A DNA stretch of 64,000 bases from Nitrosomonas sp. PY1 (lineage in GTDB: Bacteria > Pseudomonadota > Gammaproteobacteria > Burkholderiales > Nitrosomonadaceae), in contig NZ_BQXC01000001.1 of assembly GCF_022836435.1 (NCBI RefSeq), positions 202,612 through 266,611 of the forward strand. The letters run 5' to 3'. Shown in pieces: positions 55,312 to 64,000 of this stretch; within the stretch, counting starts at the first letter, position 1, and the number at the start of each line of letters is the position of its first letter. A program made the position numbers and the translations under genes. The notes under the pieces were generated by a model. It searched no databases. It saw only the letters and a list, made by a program, of their open reading frames with translations, and was not told the origin of the DNA.

Positions 55312-56700
55312 ATGGCACACGCACCTGTTAGTTTAAGTCAAGACCTGCTGCTAGAAACGTATAAGACGCCGCCACATTCATTAGAGAGCGAGCAGTCTGT
55401 ATTGGGTGGACTGTTACTGGATAATCATGCATGGGAGAAGGTTGCGGATATCATTACCGATAATGATTTTTATCGACAAGACCATCGGCTTATCTATCAC
55501 CATATTTGCAAATTGATAGAGCAGAACAAACCTGCTGATGTTATTACCGTAGCCGAATCACTCGAAACTTCTGCTGAATTGCAAACGATTGGTGGACTCG
55601 CTTATATCGGATCCATTGTACAAAATACTCCTTCGGCTGCAAATATCAAACGTTACGCAGAAATTGTTCGTGAACGCTCAATTATGCGCAGTCTAGCCAA
55701 GGTTTGTGTGGAAATAGCCGATTCTACCTATAACCCTGCAGGTCGTTCCGCTGCTAATTTATTGGATGAAGCTGAAGCAAGGGTATTTGAAATTGCAGAA
55801 GAAGGCGCACGCGGCAAGGAAGGTTTTGTCGATATTCAACCATTACTTAAGGAGGTTGTTGAGAGAATCGAGTTACTGTACAGCCAGGACAATCCGAGTA
55901 ATATCACCGGTATTGCCTCTGGATTCTATGATCTGGACCAAAAAACATCAGGATTCCAACCGGGGGATTTGATCATTGTTGCAGGACGTCCTTCAATGGG
56001 AAAAACGGCTTTTTCCTTAAATATCGCGGAAAATGTTGCGCTCGAACTTAAAAAACCGGTAGCAGTATTCAGTATGGAAATGGGTGGTACGCAACTTGCC
56101 ATGCGTTTATTGGGGTCAGTCGGCAAACTCGATCAACATAAAGTGCGTACGGGGCGTTTGGATGATCAAGATTGGCCTCGCTTAACGCATGCATTAGGCA
56201 AGCTAAACGATGCGCCTATTTTTATCGACGAAAGTGCAGCGCTCAATGCACTCGAATTACGGGCAAGAGCCCGTAGACTTTACCGTCAGCACGGCGAACT
56301 GGGATTGATTGTGGTGGATTACTTACAATTGATGTCATCAACCGGTCCAGGAGAAAATCGTGCCACCGAGATTTCTGAAATATCACGGGCATTAAAAGCT
56401 CTGGCAAAAGAATTAAAAGTCCCTTTGATCGCGCTATCGCAGCTGAATCGAAGTCTCGAGCAGCGTCCCAATAAGCGTCCGGTGATGTCGGACTTAAGAG
56501 AGTCTGGGGCCATTGAACAAGATGCCGATGTGATTCTCTTCATTTATCGTGACGAAGTTTATAACCCGGATTCGCCTGATAAAGGGATTGCTGAAATCAT
56601 TATTGGAAAACAAAGAAACGGTCCGATCGGAAAGGTAGATTTGACATTCTTAGGTGAATACACGCGCTTTGAAAATTTTGCCCGGCCTGAATATTATTAA
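55312..56700 (+). CDS. dnaB: Replicative DNA helicase
   Basis: Hexameric replication helicase of 462 residues. The N-terminal domain starts HSLESEQSVLGGLLLDN, and the RecA-like domain has Walker A AGRPSMGKTAFSLNIA (about 224), FSMEMGGTQLAMR, Walker B LIVVDYLQLM and the loop DLRESGAIEQDADVILF. No intein is present. It follows the rpsF-rplI genes after a terminator, the common beta/gammaproteobacterial order. Confidence 0.97.
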   Translation: MAHAPVSLSQDLLLETYKTPPHSLESEQSVLGGLLLDNHAWEKVADIITDNDFYRQDHRLIYHHICKLIEQNKPADVITVAESLETSAELQTIGGLAYIGSIVQNTPSAANIKRYAEIVRERSIMRSLAKVCVEIADSTYNPAGRSAANLLDEAEARVFEIAEEGARGKEGFVDIQPLLKEVVERIELLYSQDNPSNITGIASGFYDLDQKTSGFQPGDLIIVAGRPSMGKTAFSLNIAENVALELKKPVAVFSMEMGGTQLAMRLLGSVGKLDQHKVRTGRLDDQDWPRLTHALGKLNDAPIFIDESAALNALELRARARRLYRQHGELGLIVVDYLQLMSSTGPGENRATEISEISRALKALAKELKVPLIALSQLNRSLEQRPNKRPVMSDLRESGAIEQDADVILFIYRDEVYNPDSPDKGIAEIIIGKQRNGPIGKVDLTFLGEYTRFENFARPEYY

Positions 56701-56713
56701 CCTAGATAATAAC

Positions 56714-58159
56714 TCACAGCAAAAAGAAAGTCGCCAAACTCAGAAAAATAAAAAAGCCACCGCTATCTGTGACTGCAGTGATCATGACGCTCGATCCTAA
56801 TGCAGGATCGCGACCAAATTTACGCAGAGTAAGCGGAATCAATACCCCCAGCAGCGCTGCCAATACTAAATTGAGTAGCATCGCCAGCATCATCACCAAC
56901 CCCAACTCAGGATCTTGATAAATTGCGAAGGTAAATATGCCGACAACAGTTCCCCATAAGATTCCGTTAATGACACTTACTCCGACTTCCTTGGCAAGTA
57001 ATTTCCAAGCACTGCGCATATGGATCTGGTCGAGCGCCATTGCGCGTACGATCATAGTAATAGTTTGATTGCCTGAATTACCGCCAATGCCAGCAATGAT
57101 CGGCATCAATGCGGCTAATGCAACCAGTTTTTCGATAGATCCTTCAAAAATACCGATGACTCTCGAAGCGATAAAGGCGGTTACCAAATTAATTGCGAGC
57201 CATACCCAGCGATTTTTAACACTTTGGAGCACCGGTGCAAATAGATCCTCTTCTTCGCTTAACCCAGCCAGATTCAATGCTTCGCTTTCGGCTTTATCGC
57301 GAATGAAGTCGATAACCGTATCCACAGTTACACGACCCAATAATTTACCGGTTTCATCGACTACCGATGCAGAAACCAAATCATAGCGATCAAACGAATT
57401 TGCTGCTTGTTGTGCCACATCATCTGGACATAGCTTGATGATCTCATTTGTCATGACTTCTGCGACCAGTGTTTCAGGATCGCTCACTAGTAATCGACTA
57501 ATTAACAGCACACCTTGCAGCCGTTCCTCTCGATCCACCACAAACAATTGGTCTGTATGGTCTGGCAGCTCTTCAAAACGACGCAGATAGCGCGATACAA
57601 CTTCCAGACGAACATCTTCGCGGATGGTAATGACATCAAAATCCATCAGGGCGCCGACAGAATCTTCAGGATACGACATAGCCGAACGCAACTGCTCACG
57701 TTCTTCCATCGGTAACGAACGAAAAACATCATCAATGACCTCTTGCGGCAAATCGGGTGCAAGATCGGCAATTTCATCGGTATTCAGAAACTCAGTCGCA
57801 GCAACCAACTCATGGCTGTGCATATCGGTAATCAATGTTTCACGAACTGCATCCGAAGCTTCGAGTAGCACTTCACCATCATTTTCTGTTTTTACCATGC
57901 TCCAAACCAGCAATCTATCAGCCAACGGTAAAGCCTCTAAGATGTGTGCAATATCAGCAGGATGTAATTGATTCAGATAGTCTTGAAGCTCTGCGAGGTT
58001 CTGCTGCTGCACGAATGAATTAGCCAGAGTTTCATCGGAAGAATCCTTTTGCAAATGCACCAAACCTTCAACCAATCGGTATCTTCGTAATAAGTTAGAA
58101 ACGTGACTCTGCGGTGTTAGAGAGTCTTCGTCACTATCGGTTTGATTGGTCTCTGTCAT
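56714..58159 (-). CDS. mgtE: Magnesium transporter MgtE
   Basis: Mg2+ channel of 481 residues. There is an N-domain (about 50-150; LHPADIAHILEALP), tandem CBS domains (about 155-275; PEDSVGALMDFDVITIRED) that sense cytosolic Mg2+, a connecting helix (about 280-300) and five membrane helices with IAGIGGNSGNQTITMIVRA in the pore region. Convergent with dnaB with only 13 nt between stop codons and no obvious terminator. Confidence 0.96.
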   Translation of the reverse strand: MTETNQTDSDEDSLTPQSHVSNLLRRYRLVEGLVHLQKDSSDETLANSFVQQQNLAELQDYLNQLHPADIAHILEALPLADRLLVWSMVKTENDGEVLLEASDAVRETLITDMHSHELVAATEFLNTDEIADLAPDLPQEVIDDVFRSLPMEEREQLRSAMSYPEDSVGALMDFDVITIREDVRLEVVSRYLRRFEELPDHTDQLFVVDREERLQGVLLISRLLVSDPETLVAEVMTNEIIKLCPDDVAQQAANSFDRYDLVSASVVDETGKLLGRVTVDTVIDFIRDKAESEALNLAGLSEEEDLFAPVLQSVKNRWVWLAINLVTAFIASRVIGIFEGSIEKLVALAALMPIIAGIGGNSGNQTITMIVRAMALDQIHMRSAWKLLAKEVGVSVINGILWGTVVGIFTFAIYQDPELGLVMMLAMLLNLVLAALLGVLIPLTLRKFGRDPALGSSVMITAVTDSGGFFIFLSLATFFLL

Positions 58160-58221
58160 GGTATGAACACGTATCGTAAAAATCCCCGGAATTTATGATA
58201 ATAAAACTACCGATTAGGCTC

Positions 58222-58701
58222 TTATCGTTCGATTAAGCAGACTGTCTCAGCTACTATGCCTTCTTTACGGCCAATAGCTCCCAAATATTCGGCGGTTTTA
58301 GCTTTGATGTTGATTTCACTAACTTGCATCTCCAGGTCCTGTGCAATATTTTCAATCATCGCTGGTATATATGGAGCCATTTTAGGTACTTGAGCAATAA
58401 TGGTTGCATCGATATTGACTAATTTGTAGCCTTTGTCAGCTAATAAACGATATACATTGCGTAACAGAATACGGCTATCGATATTTTTATAACGTGGATC
58501 AGAATCGGAGAAATGCTTACCGATATCTCCCAATCCCGCCGCACCAATTAACGCATCGCAAATGGCATGCAGTAAAACATCCGCATCGGAATGACCTAAC
58601 AATCCTTTATCATATGGAATCGTAACACCGCCGATGATAAGCGGGCGGCCTTCAGTTAACTGATGTACATCAAAACCCTGTCCAATTCGCATTGCATTCA
58701 C
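58222..58701 (-). CDS. ispF: 2-C-methyl-D-erythritol 2,4-cyclodiphosphate synthase
   Basis: MEP isoprenoid pathway enzyme of 159 residues with GQGFDVHQL (Zn ligands), [40 protein letters not shown] and [17 protein letters not shown]. The GTG start at 58701 forms a GTGA overlap with ispD; ATG 58692 ([10 protein letters not shown]) is an equally good start. Co-translated with ispD. Confidence 0.96.
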   Translation of the reverse strand: MNAMRIGQGFDVHQLTEGRPLIIGGVTIPYDKGLLGHSDADVLLHAICDALIGAAGLGDIGKHFSDSDPRYKNIDSRILLRNVYRLLADKGYKLVNIDATIIAQVPKMAPYIPAMIENIAQDLEMQVSEINIKAKTAEYLGAIGRKEGIVAETVCLIER

Positions 58702-59402
58702 GCATAACTCCTTTTATGAATAATTAATTCTGCCAAAGCCAGATCATGGGAATAAGTCACTTTAAAATTATAGCTGTCCCCGATGACAAGCTTCGGACAT
58801 AGTCCTATTGCTTCGATTGCGCTGGCTTCGTCGGTGACAAATTCTCCGGCGGTTTGTTGTAATGCTTGAGCTAATAATCCATGTCGAAACATTTGTGGTG
58901 TTTGTGCTTGCCAGATATTGTCGCGAGATTCAGTACGAATGACTCGATTTTCAGCATCGCCACGCTTTAGCGTATCGGCAACAGGCACAGCGAGCAATCC
59001 CCCCACTGGATCTTCGCGTACCTGTTCAATGAGATTATCTAGTTGTACTGTTGTCAAACAGGGACGAGCGGCATCATGTACTAAAATCCAGTCATGCGGT
59101 TCCACCGCATTTTTTTGTTTCATTGCCAACAGGCCATTGCGTACACTTTCAGAACGTGTGGCACCACCGCAATTTAGTACCGTTAATTTGGTTGAAAATT
59201 CACTCCAATCGTAGTTGTACCAATCATGATCGGTGGGTGACAACACGACAAATACTTTTGATAGGGTTTGATTGCTGCATAAGGTTTTGATTGCATGATA
59301 TATCATGGGGTGATTGTTGAGTTGCAGGTATTGTTTGGGTAATGTATTACCCATTCGAGAACCTGATCCTGCTGCGGGAATGAGTGCATTAAACTGAGTC
59401 AT
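58698..59402 (-). CDS. ispD: 2-C-methyl-D-erythritol 4-phosphate cytidylyltransferase
   Basis: MEP pathway enzyme of 234 residues with the nucleotidyltransferase N-terminus [20 protein letters not shown], the conserved [42 protein letters not shown] and [11 protein letters not shown]. First gene of the ispD-ispF pair, divergent from prfB. Confidence 0.96.
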   Translation of the reverse strand: MTQFNALIPAAGSGSRMGNTLPKQYLQLNNHPMIYHAIKTLCSNQTLSKVFVVLSPTDHDWYNYDWSEFSTKLTVLNCGGATRSESVRNGLLAMKQKNAVEPHDWILVHDAARPCLTTVQLDNLIEQVREDPVGGLLAVPVADTLKRGDAENRVIRTESRDNIWQAQTPQMFRHGLLAQALQQTAGEFVTDEASAIEAIGLCPKLVIGDSYNFKVTYSHDLALAELIIHKRSYA

Positions 59403-59555
59403 GGATCGATTGAATAAACGGTTTTTTGGAAAAATAGCATGTGCGAGTTTTTGAATGCTATGAAAAATTATAGTTTCTTTACTGCCTTGTAGTAGAACTA
59501 TATTCCGGAAGTGTGCGCACTATGCTCCATTTTTAATAAAAATGAGACTTTCGGT

Positions 59556-59564
59556 TGATATAAT
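59556..59564 (+). promoter_or_regulatory. Predicted extended -10 promoter of prfB
   Basis: TGATATAAT at 59556-59564 is a perfect extended -10 element (TGn plus TATAAT). No good -35 box lies 17 nt upstream, as expected for this promoter class. Transcript start would be about 25 nt before the prfB ATG at 59594. Confidence 0.5.
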
Positions 59565-59593
59565 TACAACAATATTAATTTTAGGTGGATAAC

Positions 59594-60701
59594 ATGGAAG
59601 CAGAACACATTAACGCCATTGCCAATCATCTTCAAGATTTAGCAAGCCGATCTAACGAATTACGGAGGTTTCTTTGACTTTGATACGAAGCAAACACAAT
59701 TAAGCGAACTCTCCCGATTACTCGAGGACCCGGCCGTATGGAATGATACGCAGCGCATCCAGGAAATTAATCGTGAAAAGAAACTGCTGGAAGATATTGT
59801 GTTAACACTGGAGTCGGTTCAGCGGCAATTAGGCGATACAGGTGAACTATTCGATATGGCTCGAGAAGAGTCCGATCATATTGCACTGGAAAGTATTGCG
59901 CAGGATATGGCGAACCTCGAAAAATCGGTTGCAAATCTCGAATTTCGTCGTATGTTTTCCGATCCGATGGATGCAAAAAACTGTTTTGTCGATATTCAAT
60001 CGGGTTCTGGTGGAACCGAGGCCCAAGATTGGGCAGCCATGCTCGAACGTATGTATGCGCGGTATTGTGAAAGACAACAATTTAGTGTGGAAATTTTGGA
60101 AGAATCTCCTGGCGACGTTGCCGGAATTAAAAGTGCCAGCTTAAAAGTCATCGGTGAATACGCCTATGGTTATTTACGAACCGAAACAGGCGTACATCGG
60201 CTTGTCAGAAAGTCTCCTTTCGATTCTAACAACCGAAGACATACTTCTTTTGCCAGCGTGTTTGTTTATCCGGAAGTCGATGACACCATCGAAATTGAAA
60301 TCAATCCAGCAGATCTGCGGATCGATACATTCAGAGCATCCGGTGCTGGGGGGCAGCACATTAATAAAACCGACTCAGCCATACGGATTACTCACAATCC
60401 CACTGGTATCGTCGTGCAATGTCAAAGTGGACGCTCGCAGCACCGGAACAAAGCGGATGCGCTTTCAATGCTCAAATCAAAGCTTTATGAAGCCGAGCTG
60501 CGTAAACGCCATGAAGAAAAGCAAGCGATTGAAGACACTAAAACCGATATCGGCTGGGGACATCAGATTCGCTCTTATGTATTGGATCAATCCAGGATTA
60601 AAGATCTTCGCACCAATATCGAGATTGGAAATACACAAAGTGTGCTGGACGGCAATTTAAATGATTTTATTGAAGCAAGTCTAAAACAAGGTGTTAAATA
60701 A
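59594..60701 (+). CDS. prfB: Peptide chain release factor 2 (programmed +1 frameshift)
   Basis: RF2 terminates translation at UGA and UAA. The first 27 codons (59594-59674) end at an in-frame TGA (59675-59677). The site CTT-TGA-C is preceded by AGG at the right distance, the classical autoregulatory +1 frameshift. Skipping T59675 continues in the long frame at 59676 to give about 368 residues. The SPF tripeptide anticodon is in [13 protein letters not shown] and the catalytic GGQ in [14 protein letters not shown]. This is an intact gene, not a pseudogene. lysS does not follow. Confidence 0.96.
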
Positions 60702-60716
60702 GAAGCTATAAAAAAA

Positions 60717-60755
60717 CCTACCGTCTTCTTGTAAGGAAACAGTAGGCTTCTTTTT
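60717..60755. terminator. Probable intrinsic terminator between prfB and small RTX gene
   Basis: An imperfect hairpin with CCTAC (60717-60721) pairing GTAGG (60742-60746), preceded by an A-run and followed by CTTCTTTTT. It could serve both the plus-strand prfB and the convergent minus-strand RTX gene. Confidence 0.7.
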
Positions 60756-60771
60756 AAAACAAGCTACTTAA

Positions 60772-61335
60772 TTAACCAATCACATAGTCAATTGGATTGA
60801 CGCCGTCTTCAAGACCAACCAATTTTACTGACCAATCTTGGTCAGTGCCATACACGTCGGCAGTTAGAACGTTATTGGCATCGTTAAAAGACAACTGATA
60901 GTATGGATCAAAATCTTGGTTGCCATAATAATAAGCATCGGCATCAATTCCCCTAATATCGATACGATCGCCTTCACTAGGTGTAAAATTGAAGATGGTA
61001 TCTCTTTGATAGGTATCTGGACTTCCGACTGAAAACAACCATTTGAAAGTGTCAGCACCTGCTCCGCCAACCAGTGAATCTTTGCCCAAACCACCGCTCA
61101 GAACATCATTGCCAGCGCCACCGTCGAGAAAATCGTTGCCTGTACTGCCATCTAAATTATCGTTGCCGTTGCCGCCATAAAGGAAATCGTTGCCACCCCA
61201 ACCATTTATACTATCATTGCCGTCTTTTCCCCAAATTTTATCAGATGCATTGCTTGGTTTTGGGCCAACAACACCTGCCGATTTATATGTTGGATAAATA
61301 GTGTCATTGTGGCGTGTTCCATAGATATTTGCCAT
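60772..61335 (-). CDS. Small stand-alone RTX calcium-binding protein
   Basis: A 187-residue cysteine-free protein. Residues about 30-95 are RTX nonapeptides of the GGxGxDxLx type (GGNDFLYGG, GGAGNDVLSG, GGAGADTF), followed by a serralysin-like C-terminal region (RDTIFNFTPSEGDRIDIRGIDA) and a terminus IDYVIG. No enzymatic domain and no N-terminal signal peptide, so probably a type I secretion substrate. ATG 61335 was chosen because AAGGAG lies 8 nt upstream; the ATG two codons earlier is too close to that site. No exporter genes adjacent; the PrtD-type exporter at 3912-8432 is a candidate. Confidence 0.87.
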   Translation of the reverse strand: MANIYGTRHNDTIYPTYKSAGVVGPKPSNASDKIWGKDGNDSINGWGGNDFLYGGNGNDNLDGSTGNDFLDGGAGNDVLSGGLGKDSLVGGAGADTFKWLFSVGSPDTYQRDTIFNFTPSEGDRIDIRGIDADAYYYGNQDFDPYYQLSFNDANNVLTADVYGTDQDWSVKLVGLEDGVNPIDYVIG

Positions 61336-61904
61336 TTTCATTTCTCCTTAAATTGCATATTGATTTAATAAAGCTAAAGCAAATTATTCACGATAAGACT
61401 TGCGTAATAATTCAAATCTACCGGCGAAATCTAAAGAGCGAGTTGATTGTATCGAAGACTATTGAACTGAAATTAGAATTCACGAGTAATCGTATTGACC
61501 AATTCTTTTTGTTCTAGAGGTTTAAAAATGTATAACCAGAGTATTAATACTCAACGTCTCAATTTAGAAGTGCCTGGCCAGGATAGCTCTTAGTTAATTT
61601 AAGATCGGTGATAAAAATCACACTGCAGCCCCAAATCCTGAAGGTATATGAGATGATACGGTTGTCGGTAGAAAGATTTGACTTGATATACTAAGTATCT
61701 GACAATGAATTGCTTGGAGAATCAATCGACTATGTCAGGCCAGACGAGTGAGATATCTAAGATCTTAGTATTACTCTTCATTCATGCGCGCATCGCATCT
61801 AATAGTTTTCCTTAGATTAAAACCAAGGTTTCCCCAATTTATCTCTGGCATTGGAGTGATTACTATAGAACCATGTTAAGAATTTTAATTTGGAGGCAAC
61901 AATC
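61336..61904. other. 569-nt intergenic region without an assignable gene
   Basis: Divergent spacer between the small RTX gene (minus) and a small exported-protein gene (plus). It is AT-rich. A possible RTX promoter TTGCTT-N17-TATGCA reads on the minus strand just upstream of the RTX ribosome binding site. A 21-codon open frame (61528-61593, ATG with AGAGG upstream, starting MYNQSINTQRL) is too short to call a gene. No RNA gene or repeat recognised. Confidence 0.4.
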
Positions 61905-62288
61905 ATGAAAACGCAAAAACCTGTTACCGTCATCGCATTAATAGCTGCTTTATTTTTTGTTGCTTTGCCTTTCGGTTCTGCAAGCGCGGAGCAATCAGTT
62001 ACCACAAGCAATCATACGCAACTTGCTAAACATCATGAAGCTTTGTTGAAAGAAGCCGAAGCGAAGCTTGAAGAGCACAGAGTGGCTTTAGAAGACTATC
62101 AATCGAATTTCCAATATTATGGTAGAAGAGGCCAAGAATTCCAATCTCACGAAACTGCTAATATTCGTGAATACGAAAAAGAAGTAGCTGAGCACAGGGC
62201 TCAAGCAGAATTGCATTACAAATTAGCTGCTGAAGAAAATAAATCAACGACATTTGCCAGTAATGGTAACGCATCACAAGCTAATTAA
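61905..62288 (+). CDS. Small exported helical protein, hypothetical
   Basis: A 127-residue protein with a clear Sec signal peptide (KPVTVIALIAALFFVALPF, cleavage near ASA-EQS at about residue 29) and a mature part of about 95 residues, rich in Glu, Lys, His and Gln and predicted to be almost all helix (HEALLKEAEAKLEEHRVALE, EYEKEVAEHRAQAELHYKLA). It could form a coiled-coil hairpin in the periplasm. ATG 61905 was chosen (GGAGG 8 nt upstream). A strong intrinsic terminator follows, so it is a single-gene transcript. I do not recognise the family. Confidence 0.8.
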   Translation: MKTQKPVTVIALIAALFFVALPFGSASAEQSVTTSNHTQLAKHHEALLKEAEAKLEEHRVALEDYQSNFQYYGRRGQEFQSHETANIREYEKEVAEHRAQAELHYKLAAEENKSTTFASNGNASQAN

Positions 62289-62310
62289 TAGAGAACCACC
62301 GCTTTAAATA

Positions 62311-62337
62311 AAAAAGCCGCTTGTAAGCGGCTTTTTT
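62311..62337. terminator. Strong intrinsic terminator after the small exported-protein gene
   Basis: Stem AAAAAGCCGC (62311-62320) and GCGGCTTTTT (62327-62336), loop TTGTAA, ending in Ts. The A-run makes it usable in the other direction too. Confidence 0.88.
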
Positions 62338-62413
62338 AATGCGCTTTTTCTTATTTTCTTATTGAATGCTTTGCATTAGTAGAGTATGCCTATACTTACC
62401 ATGCTATTCATTG

Positions 62414-63232
62414 CTACCACAGAAAGCTCGTTACTTTCTTCCTCATGATTTTCTGATTGAATACAATTTTTGCAAACGACGTATCTGCACAGGCAACACC
62501 ATAGCATACGTGTAAAGGTAATAAATGTTCTTCTCTGGGATGGCAGTAACGCGCAGCTGGTGCTTTTTGCCAGTCAATCAGCCTTAGCTTCTGTTCTTCC
62601 TGTGATAAACCTTCGTCGGAACAAGTTTCTTGCAACCAATAGTCAAACGCCTCGTTTTCGGAATCGCTATCACTGCCTTTTAAAAAGAACTGCTGCAAAT
62701 TGTGAAAGGACATTCCCGAGCCAATAATAAGGACGTTTTCCTTTCTCAAAGAGCTCAAGGATTTTCCCACGTTAATGTGCTGTTCCGGGTTTAAATTTCT
62801 CAGTAGAGATAACTGAACACAAGGGATATTCGCCTCTGGATACATCAGCATAAGTGGAATAAACATGCCATGGTCAAACCCCCGCTGCGCGTCCAATTTC
62901 GCTGGAATGCCTTGCGATATAAGCAATTCAGAGATTTTCTTGGCAAGCTGTGACTGACCTGGAGCTGAATATTGAATCCGATAAGCTTCATCAGGAAAAC
63001 CGTAATAATCATAAATTAATTCAGGATGGTTGCCGCTTGTAATCGTTGCTTGGTCTTCCTCCCAGTGCGCGCTGATGATGAGTATCGCTGAGGGCTTATT
63101 CAGATCGCGAGCTATCTCTCTAAGAAAAACAACCAATTTCTCCTGAGCTTTATCTCCTAGAATCGGCAGTGGGCCTCCACCATGAGGTATATATATAACC
63201 GATGAAAGTTTTTCTGATGAATGCTTATTCAT
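62414..63232 (-). CDS. Class III extradiol ring-cleavage dioxygenase family protein (YgiD/DODA-like)
   Basis: A 272-residue LigB-fold protein. Putative metal ligands are in YIPHGGGPLP (His), AHWEED, RGFDHGMFIPLMLMYP and GSGMSFHNLQ, all hallmarks of the DODA/YgiD group; relatives bind zinc or iron and act on catechols such as DOPA. Length is typical. It lies 33 nt downstream of wrbA on the same strand, suggesting a two-gene operon in quinone/catechol metabolism. The substrate is unknown. Confidence 0.88.
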   Translation of the reverse strand: MNKHSSEKLSSVIYIPHGGGPLPILGDKAQEKLVVFLREIARDLNKPSAILIISAHWEEDQATITSGNHPELIYDYYGFPDEAYRIQYSAPGQSQLAKKISELLISQGIPAKLDAQRGFDHGMFIPLMLMYPEANIPCVQLSLLRNLNPEQHINVGKSLSSLRKENVLIIGSGMSFHNLQQFFLKGSDSDSENEAFDYWLQETCSDEGLSQEEQKLRLIDWQKAPAARYCHPREEHLLPLHVCYGVACADTSFAKIVFNQKIMRKKVTSFLW

Positions 63233-63265
63233 TTTTCATATGCTTATCCGCATCTGTGCAGCTAC

Positions 63266-63865
63266 TTAGGTTAATTTTTGAGCAATTTTTGCAACATGAG
63301 ATCCTTGGAAGCGAGCAATTTTTAATTCGTTTTCTGATGGTTGTCTACTGCCGTCTCCACCAGCAAGCGTTCCAGCTCCATACGGAGAGCCGCCTGTAAT
63401 TTCACTCATATTCATGATTTCTTGACATGAATAAGGGGTGCCCACAATGATCATGCCATGATGGAGTAAAGTAGTATGAAACGAAGTTATCGTAGTTTCT
63501 TGTCCACCATGTTGAGTGCCGGTAGAGGTAAATACACTGCCAACTTTACCGATCAGACTCCCATTAAGCCATAACTTACCTGTCTGATCGAGAAAATTCC
63601 TCATTTGCGCGCACATATTGCCAAAGCGTGTGGGGGTACCAAAAATTATAGCGTCATAGCTTGCTAACTCATCAACAGTTGCAATAGGCGCTTCTTGATT
63701 GAGTTTCGCTCCCACTTTGCGCGCTACTTCATCAGGCATGAGTTCTGGAACACGTTTAACAACAACCTCGGTACTTTCAACGCTTTTAGCACCTTCAGCT
63801 ACAGCGTGAGCCATAATTTCGATGTGACCATATGTGCTGTAGTAAAGAACGAGAATTTTTGTCAT
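63266..63865 (-). CDS. wrbA: NAD(P)H:quinone oxidoreductase, WrbA type
   Basis: Flavodoxin-like quinone reductase of 199 residues. It has the FMN phosphate loop [54 protein letters not shown] and [17 protein letters not shown], all WrbA signatures. It performs two-electron quinone reduction. The ATG is preceded by a perfect AAGGAGG ribosome binding site. First gene of a probable pair with the extradiol dioxygenase-like gene. Nothing recognisable follows in 63866-64000. Confidence 0.95.
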   Translation of the reverse strand: MTKILVLYYSTYGHIEIMAHAVAEGAKSVESTEVVVKRVPELMPDEVARKVGAKLNQEAPIATVDELASYDAIIFGTPTRFGNMCAQMRNFLDQTGKLWLNGSLIGKVGSVFTSTGTQHGGQETTITSFHTTLLHHGMIIVGTPYSCQEIMNMSEITGGSPYGAGTLAGGDGSRQPSENELKIARFQGSHVAKIAQKLT

Positions 63866-64000
63866 GTTGTACCTCCTTATTTATTAATAATTGTTTAAGG
63901 GTTTTGTCGGTTTTACTCCTCAGTCAAATATAAAGCAATAGACCGAAGCGTTTCTGTAGAATTTTATGGGAAAAGGCTTTGCTCAAAGCAGCATTTTCAT

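Noticed and set aside
59594..59677. prfB read as a broken gene because of the early TGA
   Set aside because: The stop is the known programmed frameshift site of RF2; both frames join to a full-length protein.
61050..61230. Repetitive stretch in the small RTX gene as a possible CRISPR or DNA repeat
   Set aside because: The period is 27 nt in frame and encodes RTX nonapeptides; there are no spacers.
1..64000. tRNA, rRNA, CRISPR, transposase, integrase or prophage genes
   Set aside because: None was recognised anywhere in the window on either strand.

Overview
The window looks like a chromosomal segment of a low-GC betaproteobacterium, most likely Nitrosomonas or a close relative. The gene orders rpmH-rnpA-yidD-yidC, aroA-cmk-rpsA-ihfB-lapA, rpsF-priB-rpsR-rplI-dnaB, ispD-ispF and clpS-clpA are of the betaproteobacterial type. 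The sigma factor/DUF3619 pair and the atypical type II secretion locus also fit that group. This assignment rests on recognising protein families and gene order; no database search was run.

Layout. 1-2519: yidC (cut by the window edge), yidD, rnpA and rpmH, all on the minus strand. 2869-3864: two small membrane proteins. 3912-8432: a PrtD/HlyD/TolC type I secretion exporter. 8572-19098: a surface-polysaccharide cluster (SDR enzyme, two GT2 glycosyltransferases, a 1208-residue deacetylase/triple-glycosyltransferase fusion, a methyltransferase/acetyltransferase fusion, and a Wzt/Wzm ABC exporter). 19496-21799, on the opposite strand: a large cysteine-free RTX/S-layer-like protein. 21898-27164: pyrF, lapA, ihfB, rpsA, cmk, aroA. 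27436-37421: an eleven-gene type II secretion/type IV pilus-like locus. 37461-43087: orphan TRAP binding protein, clpA, clpS, a cold-shock gene and icd. 43309-50077: an RpfE-like protein, a degenerate EAL protein, a sigma factor with DUF3619 partner, and an ABC transporter/DUF1854 pair of the type linked to cyanophycin metabolism. 50188-53372: a membrane-anchored hypothetical protein and trpGDC. 53692-56700: the rpsF-dnaB operon. 56714-63865: mgtE, ispF, ispD, prfB with its programmed frameshift, a small stand-alone RTX protein, a small exported helical protein, an extradiol-dioxygenase-family gene and wrbA.

How the genes work together. The most striking unit is 3912-21799. A type I exporter, an O-antigen/polysaccharide ABC exporter with its glycosyltransferases, and a large S-layer-like RTX protein lie side by side. 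This resembles the Caulobacter rsaA/rsaDEF arrangement, in which a type I secreted S-layer protein is anchored on lipopolysaccharide. A second, tiny RTX protein (60772-61335) ends in the same pattern (acidic residue, three hydrophobics, Gly) and may use the same exporter. The second large unit, 27436-37421, combines GspD/E/F/G-type parts with PilM/N/O/P-like inner-membrane proteins, so it is a hybrid secretion or pseudopilus machine of unknown substrate.

No tRNA, rRNA, CRISPR array, insertion sequence or prophage was recognised. Several genes begin with TTG or GTG, and one sigma factor seems to need a CTG start.
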